A DNA stretch of 64,000 nucleotides from Sipunculus nudus. Taxonomy: Eukaryota > Annelida > Sipuncula > Golfingiida > Sipunculidae. The notes under the pieces were generated by a model. The model searched no databases and had not been told where the DNA came from. It was given only the letters and a program-made list of their open reading frames with translations. Position 1 is the stretch's first letter; every line of letters begins with the position of its first letter. The position numbers and the translations under genes are program-made. The DNA lies in assembly GCA_026874595.1 (NCBI GenBank), contig CM049321.1, positions 10,405,979 to 10,469,978 on the forward strand, read 5' to 3'. Shown here piece after piece: positions 35,231 to 46,400 of this stretch.

Positions 35231-36583
35231 GTATACTACATGTACTTTGTTAAGTAAGGTAAATTTTTTTTTCAGGTGCCAAAGTATGTATTCATACATT
35301 TTCCCCTATCTTTTTATAATTATTTTAGTCTCTTCACACAAGTATAAGAGAACTTGGTGACACTGAGAGATATACAAAGTCAGTGATATGCAAAAAGTAT
35401 TTTGCATTTTTTCAACAATGATTATTTCTATTACTTTTTCTCAGAATTTCATCATCACTGTATCGGTTTTGTATTAATCTGGTGTACTTTTGGAGAATAG
35501 AGACCAAGTGATGTGCTTTACCAGTTCTTCAGTAAACCTGGTTTTATTATGTAATGTTTGGCCACCCTCGGGCAGAATGGCTACAATTTGTTAACGACAA
35601 ACTCAAGAGCTTTATTGAGGCCTACACCACCACACACACTATTGGCGAGGCTTGTTCTCGAACATCACCCATATATTAACGTATAGATTCTGTGTTTAAG
35701 CAGAAACGTATATGTTTTAATTAGTTGAAGACAATTTATTTTTTTTCTAAAGTACAATGTACAGTTTTTGTTAAATGTTCACATTATGGTGAACAGCATT
35801 ATTATTTCCTATGGGCAGCTCTCTGGTTCCATCGCGAACTGTTGTGATCAGCATGTCCTGCCTTGCAAGTGCAATGGGAAAACAAACAAAAAAAGTGTGA
35901 TGGTCGGAAATACCAGAATGTGCATTTGATTTTGGTTTGTAGAATGTTACTTTACTATTTGTAATTTATGAGATATTTACTAATTTGTGTTAATATAACT
36001 CCATGATTAACCATGTGCTTTGTGTCACACACCTTGTTTATCGCCAAAAATATGAGTGCATCAGTAACTAATTTCAGCAGTTTAAATGTATGACACCGCA
36101 TTTATGAAATTAACTTTCAAGATACGGCATAACTGGATTATGTTGACAATCATAAGATGAATAATATATGGTGATTGGTATGTTCTCATACATGTTAATG
36201 TCAATCTCTAATTTCCAGTACAACTTTAGATGCAAGTATTTTGTTGTCAGTGTTTTCAAAATATATTTATATACAGAAGATGGTTTTGTAGATTTTATCT
36301 TTGTGACGTACTGACTGCCTGCATGGTGTGTTCCTAACTGGAATTCTGGTCTTTTGTAAGACATCAGGCATACCTACCACCCCTCATCCATATTTGAACT
36401 GATCCATTAATAGGCCACCCCTATTGTAAAGTAGGCATTCCTGGTTTAAGGGCAGGGGGCCCTTCACTTATTCTCTGGTGCCTGAATAATCCTGATTTGG
36501 GCCCAACAGCCCACATCTGGGCGGCTTCCTAGTAAAGTCATGTTTATATAGGAAATGGAGCTAAACGTTAATCGACATAAGGT
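35231..36583. other. Intergenic, nothing recognised
   Basis: No splice-supported open frame and no repeat shared within the window. A minus-strand 84-codon frame at 36110-36364 has no recognisable product. Confidence 0.5.
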
Positions 36584-37078
36584 GCAGGCCTGACAAATCA
36601 CTCTTGAAAAGTCCTTTTTTTCTTTTGAGGATTTCCTGAAAATTACGCTATTTTTTTTTTCATTTTTTTTGCAGCACCTCTTTTTACTCCTTTTTCAGTG
36701 AAGACTTTCGATATGTAGTATTTTTCTGCTGCTATAAAATTTCAGTAGGCAGTAGTACAAGAATGGGACACTTCGCAATTACTGTGTGCAAATGTTCAGT
36801 TTGTGTCAAAACGTGTGGAGAATGCCCTTATCTTCATGCAGGGATGTGTACAATGTTCTTTTCTGACTTTTTTTTTAGCGATATATATATATACACACAG
36901 TATTCAGGCACATTATTATTCAGTTTGTGATAAAAAATTAGGAATTGACGCTTAATTTACTTTTTTTTCACTCTTTATTTTAAAGTAGGCTTCTCTTTTT
37001 TTTTTTTTTTTTTTAAAGAGCTCTTAGTTTTTATTATTTTTTTTTTTTTTTTTGGTCATTTACCTGGGGTAGGCCTGA
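36584..37078 (+). mobile_element. Repeat B copy 3
   Basis: It starts AGGCCTGACAAATCACTC and ends TACCTGGGGTAGGCCT, co-linear with 6984-7416 and expanded by T runs at 36979-36998 and 37036-37053. The flanks AAGGTG and GAGGTG may be a degraded target duplication. Confidence 0.7.
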
Positions 37079-38271
37079 GGTGAAATTACAGTAGCCGCCG
37101 CGACTGTTCTAGCTTCCTGTTATCACGTTTAACTGATAAACTGGCAGCAGTATATGTTTGGCTTAGTAATAACAACCAGTCCAGATTCGGACAGACCTTT
37201 CCACCATTTGGTGATTTTAAACGTAAATTTATGTGTTGTTTTAAATTATTTGTGGGAAATATCCTACACCTTCGCAGACTATCCAGAGATTCTACTTATC
37301 TGACATTCTTTGCAACAGTTCTATATTTTCCAACTTTACAAAATACATACTATTCCATACATAAAATTCCAAAATGCTGTGGACGAGTGCTTGTTTAGTT
37401 ATTAAATGAACTTATTATAGGAGCACCAAGTGATCACAAAACATGCCGGTATAAACTGAAGACAATATAAAACAAAGATTTCCCCGCTATATCACTTTTG
37501 GACCCACATGCGTATCATCAAGTCTAAGCATTAATAAGGTTGATACGTGTGCTTTCAGATGTTTTCCTTTGATTAACCTACTTTCATTCCTGCTCCTTTT
37601 ATTTTTTTCCCTTTTTATAAACCTATACTATTCAGCTTTTTCTAAACTTTAATTCCTTCTGTTACCGTTTCCTTTCATTAACCTACTTGTATCCTAATTA
37701 TTCTAAATTTTCTCTCCTCCTTTAATCCTACTTTGTCATGTGTACTGGAGAGCTTGCCTTCCGGACCCCCAAATGGCCAAAAGTCCTTTTTCCTTTCCGG
37801 CTCCACTGAGCAGATATATCATTTAATTTTTAAATAATTAGACCGCCAGGTAATAGTTACTATAGTTTACTCTTGGTTATTTGGTTTGTTTGAATGCAAT
37901 TCCACGCAAACAGCGGTGAGCAGATTCTGATGAAATTTTCGGGATGCTAACACCCAAGGAATAATCCATGATATTTTGAAGGTAAACATAGCGCTCAAAA
38001 TTTATATTTGACACCAAAGTGGAAGAAAAAACTAAACACATATTAGGAGGCAAACTTTAATGACAGAAAACGCTGCAGTAACAACGCGCCTGGTCCAGTG
38101 GAACGGCATAGTACACACAGGGCCATCGTTTGCTGCATTGAAAAATTTGGATGCGTTTACTTGAAATAAATCTAAACATTGCCGGGATTTACGCTTTGCT
38201 ACAAAACTAATTATTTCAGTTAAAATTAAAAAAAAAAAGATGTTTAAAGTGTTCCAGAACAACCTATTTTT

Positions 38272-38509
38272 GCCTCCACCAGTAGGGTATGTGTTGTTCA
38301 CAAGATAACCCGCGCAATCATGAACGGAACCTCTTGAAATTTTCAGGGTATTTTGTTATTTGGTCAATGAAGAATCGATTAGAATTTGGTCTTGATCCCA
38401 CACATGATCCGGATTCAGGAAGAGTCGCAAATCTACTGTCAGTTATGCACGAATGAACCTGGAAATATTAGTGAATAACGGAGGCTTGTATTCATTAGAA
38501 TACATATTT
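38272..38509 (+). mobile_element. Repeat C, plus-strand copy
   Basis: It begins GCCTCCACCAGTAGGG, contains CGCAATCATGAACGGAA and ATGATCCGGATTCAGGAA, and ends TTAGAATACATATT. Related copies are at 38772-38995 (minus), 51205-51600 and 60896-61184. Confidence 0.65.
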
Positions 38510-38771
38510 CTGGTTCAAGTTGAATTTAAAATTCCATTCAAAAATGGACACATTGAAAAATATATTAAGTCACAGCTGTGTCTGGAACCGCATTATACGT
38601 TGACGAATCGACAAGTCAGCAGCCGAACAAATAAGGCAGCATATGTATGTACATGAAATATGAAATTTTAAAAATTGCTTTTCGTTTAATCAGCTCAGCT
38701 TACTCTTGTTGTTTACCTTCATTCCCATGTCTCCATTCACTTATTCGACCCATGTTCCAATGTTTAGTGGG

Positions 38772-38995
38772 GTATATGCGATTGCGCATTTGTGAATATT
38801 CCTAGCATTCCTACCTGGATCTGAATTATGAGCCGGACCAAAATCTAATAAAGTCTTCATTGGCCCATTCTCAAAGTTCCCTGAAAAATTCATGGGATTC
38901 CATTCATGATTAAGCGAGTTATGTTGTGAACAACCACAAACCCACTAAGAAACGAACAGGTTATAACGATCATTGCTAAAGCAATATTTGTCCTC
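38772..38995 (-). mobile_element. Repeat C, minus-strand partial copy
   Basis: The plus strand shows complements of repeat C blocks (TTTGTGAATATTCCT, GGACCAAAATCTAAT, GATTCCATTCATGATT), placing it tail to tail with the copy 260 bp upstream. Confidence 0.6.
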
Positions 38996-39144
38996 GCGGT
39001 AGGCTTGAAGTTCTGCAAATATTTTGCACAAAACCCGTGAAAATTTTCCAACATCAATAATTCAGTCGTATTTAAATGATTTAAAAAAACCCAGCCAGGT
39101 AGGGCAACCGGGATCAGCGTCTGTTTGCAGAGCAAGAACAAAGA

Positions 39145-39510
39145 CAATGGGTTTAGGCCAAATTAAAAAAAAGGTATGGTTCTCAGGCACTTTTTTTTTC
39201 AGAAATCAATGCGGGCGGGCGCTTTTTTTATTTTAAATTTTTTGGTATGTTTCGATAAAAATGTCAAATGATAAGGATAAAGCAAGAAAATAACAGTTTT
39301 ATTTTGCTAAATAAGTTAAAGCACTACAAAACAAAGGAAATTGTATGGTTTTATCTTCTTGAAAGAAATTTCGGAGCAGCAGCAGCTCAAAATTGGAAAA
39401 TTTTTATTGAAAATCAAAATAAAAAGTTTTGATGCGGGGGTTTAAAATTGATGCGGGCGGTGCCTGAGAACCATACCTTTAATTTTTTTTGGCCTTATAC
39501 CAATCCCAAT
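39145..39510. mobile_element. MITE with long near-perfect inverted ends (about 365 bp)
   Basis: AAAGGTATGGTTCTCAGGCAC at 39170-39190 is matched exactly in inverse at 39460-39480. Weaker matching extends outward through the TAGGCCAAATT region to about 45 bp per arm. The interior is AT-rich with a repeated ATGCGGGCGG motif. No coding sequence. Confidence 0.8.
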
Positions 39511-40022
39511 GTACCAGCTAGTGACGATCTTTTCCCAATTTACTAGAATAAGTTACACATTCTTTGTGTCTGAAGTTAGTCTGCACTACAACGGGTACCT
39601 AGATGCACATAACTCCTCACCAATCGAATCATATCTCCTATACATACAAAGCTCGCTTTGAATAATTTTTATTAAACATTGAGACACCCCCCTTAGATTA
39701 ACCGATTTTAACATGGATTTTAAACGCAGTCTTGAACTGTGAGCAGAGCGTATAATATGAAGACCCTGCATGGGCACATACGAGAGAATGGCAAAGTTAT
39801 TATCCTGGACTGGAGAACCAACAGCAGCATTGCAGGCTCCAAATTTAAAGTTCCGCTCTTCTTAAAAGAGATAATATACGTACGAAAGCAAAAACAACCA
39901 GACGATTGAACAGCTGCAGTACAGAATCTTTAATGTCAACCCAACTATTTGTTTGACTATCCTCCCATGCACACCGAGCTCTGAACATAAGTATATTAGG
40001 ATACAATAAGCATCCAACATTT

Positions 40023-40025
<3 letters not shown>

Positions 40026-40078
<53 letters not shown>
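40026..40078. repeat. (TA)n microsatellite
   Basis: An uninterrupted TA run of about 26 units in the intergenic region. Confidence 0.95.
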
Positions 40079-40081
<3 letters not shown>

Positions 40082-40182
40082 GTAAAAAAAATTTAAAAAA
40101 AATACAATTAATATAAGTCTTTCGATACTGTGTGTACCTGATACCGTTTCATTTCCATTTTGAGATCGTTGGAGTACGGATT

Positions 40183-40614
40183 ATTTTTTTATTTATTTTT
40201 TGTTTTTGTTGTTGGAGGTAAATGTCTCCTGTTTCTAATGCTAGCTTAGCTTTAAGAATATGTACATCCGCAGAATTCCATTCCGGTTACGGACTTTACG
40301 TAACAGTGGGATTACCACACGCTTCCTCTCATCTTATATCCTGGTGTTTACGAGGCCCGGTGAATACTGCACCTGCGGGCCCTCTGTGTGATATCTCCCC
40401 TATTGCTGGCTCATACCACCTAGGATCCCTCGAAAGGTGTATTCGTTTGTGAATGAAACACGGTCGTTGGGCTCGACTTTCCCTTTGAGTCCGCAGAGCG
40501 CTCAACCTCGTTTGTATATTTGGGCTAACCGTGATAAATCTCACCGCCTCGGCCGATATTCGAATTCGCGAGCTCCCGGCTATGAGTCCTGTGCTCTACC
40601 CCTCAGCCACGGAA
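40183..40614 (-). mobile_element. tRNA-derived SINE, copy 2 (complete)
   Basis: On the minus strand it starts CCGTGGCTGAGGGGTAGAGC (A box) and has a B-box-like GCGAATTCGAATATC. It continues co-linearly with the SINE at 26673-27003 and ends with an A-rich tail (AACAACAAAAACAAAAAA at 40213 downward). Plus-strand ORFs here are shadows. Confidence 0.8.
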
Positions 40615-42558
40615 TAATACTTGATCTCATAAAATATTAATGACTGCGGAAGACTGGTGAAGCCACCTGCAATGTTTCCTTTTTTATACATTTTTCTTGG
40701 ATTTTTGAGGATGGCAGATTGTATTCATAAGCCCAAACTTTATCAAGGCACAAATCGTATCCGTTACGCATAGCAAGTTTAAATTTGTCATGTTTCTATC
40801 TGGGAATGAAGTCTCTTTTTTTTTATTATTTTGTGAAATTACGTTTTACCATGGTTAAGATTTTTAAAATGCAAGATTTTTCAGGAAAGGTTCGATGGAT
40901 TGTCTTATATAAACATGGTGTTTTCATTGATCTTTAGATTCAGACACTGTGACGTATATTTATATGGTATTGCCTGTACATAATAGCATACCCTTATAGC
41001 TAAGACCTTAAACATATTTAGTATCGTCCTTTGTTGCAAACACTAAGGCTCTGTATTAAAGTTTCAGTTCACGTCCTACACGTTTGAATAGACTAAATTT
41101 CCCGTAAAGACCTGCTATGATGTCAACAACGAACTTACGCATAGGAGGGTGCAATGCGGCATTCAAACAAGCAACCATGCACGAGCCCTCTTTAAAAAAG
41201 GTACACTTCACCAATAAAAATCTGAGTACTTACAACAAAGCTTCAGGGAATATTCCTAACAAACATGTAAACCTCTTTAAAGGCAACTCACCGAAATCTA
41301 ATTAGAGTAATTGTTAGCGGCATGTAGAAACATAATTTATGTAAGTCCGTCCTATGGGTTCAATTATTCGGTCGATACAGTTGTATCGTTAGGTGTAGGG
41401 GGTAAGGCAGGCAACCATTAAGACATTCGTTTCCATGGTAACGGCGTTCGTAGGTATTTTCAGGTATTTCCTTTGGAAATCTTTGAGCCTGTGGGTTAGA
41501 CGTTAATATTAACTGTGTGTGAGATTGTGTATTTTCTTATGCATAACGATATGTAACTCGTGCCTAAATAAAAAAGAAATTTGTGTACGTGAGTATATGT
41601 GTGTTTGTATACCTTTGTATTTAATGTTCTAATTGATCCGTAAAAGTCTATTATCTGATAGATGTCAGTCAAAGTCTGATTTCCTCGTTTATTTATTTTT
41701 TGTGGTGTTTGACAGTGATTGTATAACCACTGATATTTATGTGAGTGAATACATGTGTGTCTGTATTATTTCATATCAGACTTTAGGCCTAACTGTCAGG
41801 GACAATTACTGTGTCCTAAGCGGAGGCTTTTCCATTATTTTCCAATATATCCTAATCTTGCTTGGCAGATCGTTTGCTAACTTCACGACGTAACAAATGA
41901 AATTATCATGCACATTTTTGCATATTATTTAATATATTTTACCACATATTGTCAAATGTAAATAATTCACCATGCAGCGTATTAGGATAGACCTATGTGG
42001 CATATATAACATATATGATGCAGCAATATGCAGGTTTACTCCGCGTGTGTTATTTATAATATATATAATTATAATATATATAATATATATATATATATAT
42101 AATGAAATAAAAATATATGTTTTCAGTAAAGGAACAGCAGATACAAATTATAGTATATACGTATATATTGATCAGTTAATAGTGGCCCCGGCAAGCATTT
42201 TACCTGACTTCTCCCCAGAAAATGTATCGATCTGGCGTTAATTACTGGCAGCCATGATGTAAACAGGTAACAATCTGTCACGCGCTGGGCTCATACTTGA
42301 ATGCCGTGTTACAGCTAGAGGGGTTATGTAACTACACGGTAAAGTGAACTCGAATTAACTGGTAAAACGCTCTGTGAAAGCGAATTTTAGGCGACAGACC
42401 CAACCAGGTACACAGCTTCTGAACGGTAATGAGGGTCAATACAGCGTAACCCGCTGCACCAGTGTTTACTAACGGATAATTCCTCAAACAGGTATGTGCC
42501 ATCAGCATATTGATCTCTCTTAAGAGGGTGTGGCTACTGGTGGATGTGACTTGGCATG

Positions 42559-42596
<38 letters not shown>

Positions 42597-43326
42597 TCAG
42601 CTGAGACAGACGTGTTGTGGCAGCATATATATTGCGTCATTTGTGTACAGAGGATTTTATATATCGAACTATTTCGTGTATGAATGAAATTAATATTGAT
42701 GTCATCTCTGACTACTCCAAACCTTGTTTGCTTTAAGGCTGTAAATCTAAAAGGTGGCATTGGGGAGTTTTTTTTTTTATTGAGGACAAACAACTTTGGC
42801 AAGGTTTAATTCTGCATCATTATAACGGAACTGATTAACTCTTGCACATATGTTCATACATGTATATATGAGCTCTTAATTAGTGTATATATGTTAGTTC
42901 GTGTATATGTGTGTTAATTATGGATAAGCCAAACTATCTTTTACGGGTAGACTATAATAATACAGCTGTAAAACATGTAAATCTAAATATGTATCTTTTT
43001 TTCTACGATTTTAAAAAGGGAGTAAGTTGGAACGAATGTAGTGTGAACCCACGTGTTCGTGCATCATTATTCTGTGGAACTATACCATTAAATGGTCAAT
43101 AACTCCCTGAGGCGAGAGTTGTCGTAAAATAATGGAAAAAAAAACAGTGCAAGAAAGGTAATCTTTATCTGTAAGGGAACATACACATAATACCCTGTTG
43201 TATAACCTTTTCATCTGTGTACAATAGTTTATTTGAAAATATATGACTTTTATCTCATATAACACATGTACTGATTTTAGATCCTACAACATTTGTAACA
43301 CCTGTAGTCGTTACTCTCTTTTACAG
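40615..43326. other. Intergenic upstream of the SPFH gene
   Basis: It holds TA-rich tracts (42057-42103) and a (GA)n microsatellite (42561-42592). A 5' untranslated exon and promoter of the SPFH gene presumably lie here because the ATG exon follows an acceptor, but I cannot locate them. Confidence 0.5.
42561..42592. repeat. (GA)n microsatellite
   Basis: An uninterrupted GA run of about 16 units. Confidence 0.9.
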
Positions 43327-43338
43327 CTTTCCTGAACC

Positions 43339-43453
43339 ATGCCGACGTCACAGAAACGTTATTTAGTATGGTCGGGCGTGGGTGTGTTGGTCGTGGGTGT
43401 GGCAGCTATCGGTCTCCTGGCGTCTTCATTCATACGGGTCAACTCGGACGAAG
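43339..43453 (+). CDS. SPFH gene exon 1: signal anchor
   Basis: ATG at 43339 is 12 nt after an acceptor-like TTTTACAG (ending at 43326), so an untranslated exon probably lies upstream. It encodes MPTSQKRYLVWSGVGVLVVG and the rest of the hydrophobic segment, flanked N-terminally by Lys-Arg. Donor GTGAGA begins at 43454. Confidence 0.88.
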
Positions 43454-46400
43454 GTGAGATTATACCTCTCATCTATAAGCCAGGGTTCCCAGTTATTTAA
43501 TTTTTTCCCAGTCAGCTGAAAGTCGGACTTTTAGAGAGAAAAACTCAGACCCAGACAAAAGGGAAAGTGTAAGGCCTAACCTTGAAGAGCGTATATCTAC
43601 TGGATGATTTCTTGTGTTGACATTTAAGCATTTGAATCCATAAAATATGTCAAAAGAATTATTCTGGAATTTATAAATTATTTTAAAAAAACTCAGAAAA
43701 ACATCATGGAATTTCGTTTACTCGAAAATCTGTGGAACCAGCTATCTCAGGATGTCTCTTTTAATACTGGTAGTATAATATATGACACATTCTGTGTAAG
43801 CTGACATACATTTAACTTTAAACTCATATATATCAGGAGTTGTATACATTCAGCCAGCATCGTAGTTGAGCTTCATTGTCTTTAGAACAATTTTTCATCA
43901 ATTATCTCCTGAATGGTTTGCAGATGAAAAATATAAGAATATAAAACGGAAGTTGAACCAACCTAATTGACAACTTGGACACAGGATGTATGGTCACGGC
44001 CTGTGTTTGAAATGAAAACGTAGTTGCAGTGCTTATTATGACCTTTTCATCGGATATTTATAGTCTAACATTTCGCTACCTGGGTATTCTGCATGATATC
44101 TTCATTGACAGTACAGTCAGGAGTAACATATAGTTCAGTGCGGCTTAACCTTTTGTTAAGAGGTGTTTCCAAGTGCGCGTACATATGCGTATATATTCGT
44201 GAAAATCGCTTATATGATCTTGTAATTGGAGTGTTTCCATGTGTCCGTCAGCGTGTATGGGTGTGTGCCTGAAAATATGCCTGAACTCAGGGATTCAGGG
44301 AAAAAATTAAGTCAATTCACCATCCCTTTGTGGAAGGCCTGTTCGGCCCACTGTACAGATAAATTGTTCTACCAGTTCACGCATATACGCTTACATGAAA
44401 AAAACACATCTTCAGAAAATATTATGAGATGCAGCAAGTGATGAAACTTATGTTCATACCGATATTACTTAAACATTTGAACAAAATATTCGAACTAAAC
44501 TAATTTGCAGCGAGTTTTGGTGTACAGCATTATTTTTTTTCAGGTGAGCGCCAGTATAAGTTGTCAGTTCTAGGGTTACTAAGGGTTGCAACCCCCCTCC
44601 CCATAAAATTGGAAAATATACGTGCAAAGTCCCCTGTCTGTAATCCAACGTATTGCAGGTGGCTGTTATACTGCATGCCGTAAGACAGCTCAAGATTTTT
44701 CGCTTGTGATCAATGTTTAATTTTTTTAAAGCATACTTAGTTGATCTATAAAAGATCTCACCCATGCATCCCCTCCTTCAAAGAAATCCAGTGTCCTGCT
44801 TTGTTACATGTTACCGATTGTTTCAGTGTGGGTACATACATAAAACGTGTAAGCTGTACTAAATTCCAGACAGATATGTCCTGTTTTATATTAATAAGCG
44901 AACTTATTTGACAAATACACTGAGAGTCTGATTTTATTTTTATATACAGTTGGTTTGAAGTATGACACCGTAAGTGTAACCCTGGGCACGGAGCCTGTAG
45001 GGGAGGGGCTGTACACAGGACCGCCAGGATTCCAAATTATCAAGTTTCCCAGCGTCTTCAGGACCATCAGCTTTGGTGCCTTAATAGTAAGTCGTTTTAT
45101 TTTAGTTTACTTTTTATTTATACATTCAATAAAGCCCTGCGTAAAGGCATGGTCCAGTAAATTCTATCTAGTTTTAAACAAGGGACCTATGGGTCACGAC
45201 GCTCAGCTGTTATATATGATAAAAAAAATTGTTTAGAAATGAGGCACATGCTGGTTTTGTGTGGTAATAAATATAAGCTGTATTATGAGTTGTTGTTGTT
45301 TAGCTTATGTATGATTTTGATAGTACCTTTGGAGACAGGGAAGAGGATTGATTTCATTTATTTTATTAACAAATGGAGTACTATTGTCACACAGATTTTG
45401 ACTTGGCCATATAACTTATAAGCAGAACATATAATAAAAGAGTTTAACTATTTATTAAAAAAAATACAAATATTGTCCCAAATATAATTTTTATTAAAAA
45501 TAATAAGAGAATCATATGATTTTTTAAAATGAAATATAACTGATATGATTATTAAAATAATATTAAAGAATATATTCATGAATGCATTCATGAATACATT
45601 TTGAAAGTATTTGCACGAGTATTCATATACTTTCATTTTTACCTGAATTCCCATTCTTTATGCAAGAAATTTTATAATGGAGTACAAAATCATATTCGTA
45701 TTTAAATACAATTACAAAGTATTTGCACCATGTCTGGAATTTATTCAGTTTTCACCAAACAATGATGTTGAGAATCCAGAATATACAAAATTCACACATT
45801 TAAATAATGATCATAAGTACCTGGTTTTATGGCTTTTATTTATATTACAAAATAACTGTAAAAAATTCATTTTGGACTTATTTCACATCAATGTACACAC
45901 TAGACACAGCAGGAATCTAGATTAATATTATCAACTGCATCTTTGTCTAATTTCCATCATATGATCCCTAATGATTAGTAATGAATAATATGATTTCTTT
46001 ATCATTAAAATTGAACTGAAAAATGCCATAGGTGACTGCATGGTGTTATTTGGAATATGTGACATTCTACCCATCGATACAAGATTCTTATATCATCAGT
46101 AACTGCAAGTTAATTTCCTGTTATTATAAACTAACATATTCCTTTTCTATTTTTCTTTAATTTGTTATTAAAAACCAATAAAAATTTATTAATTTATTGT
46201 TTTTTGTTATGTTCTTGGTTAAAACTACTAGATGAGTTGGGTTGGACACCTGGATCAACTGTGGCTTGCCATAAGCTGCCTGGATTCCATGTATGCCTCG
46301 CCTCAGGCGTGCATAATTTTTATGAAAGGTCAACAAGGTCAACATACAGGTGACTCAAGAGGGGCTGGAGAGAGCCAAAGTCTGACAGGGTCTAATAAAA

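Noticed and set aside
40519-40612. Possible minus-strand tRNA gene
   Set aside because: A and B boxes are present, but stems do not pair and it is the head of the SINE copy.
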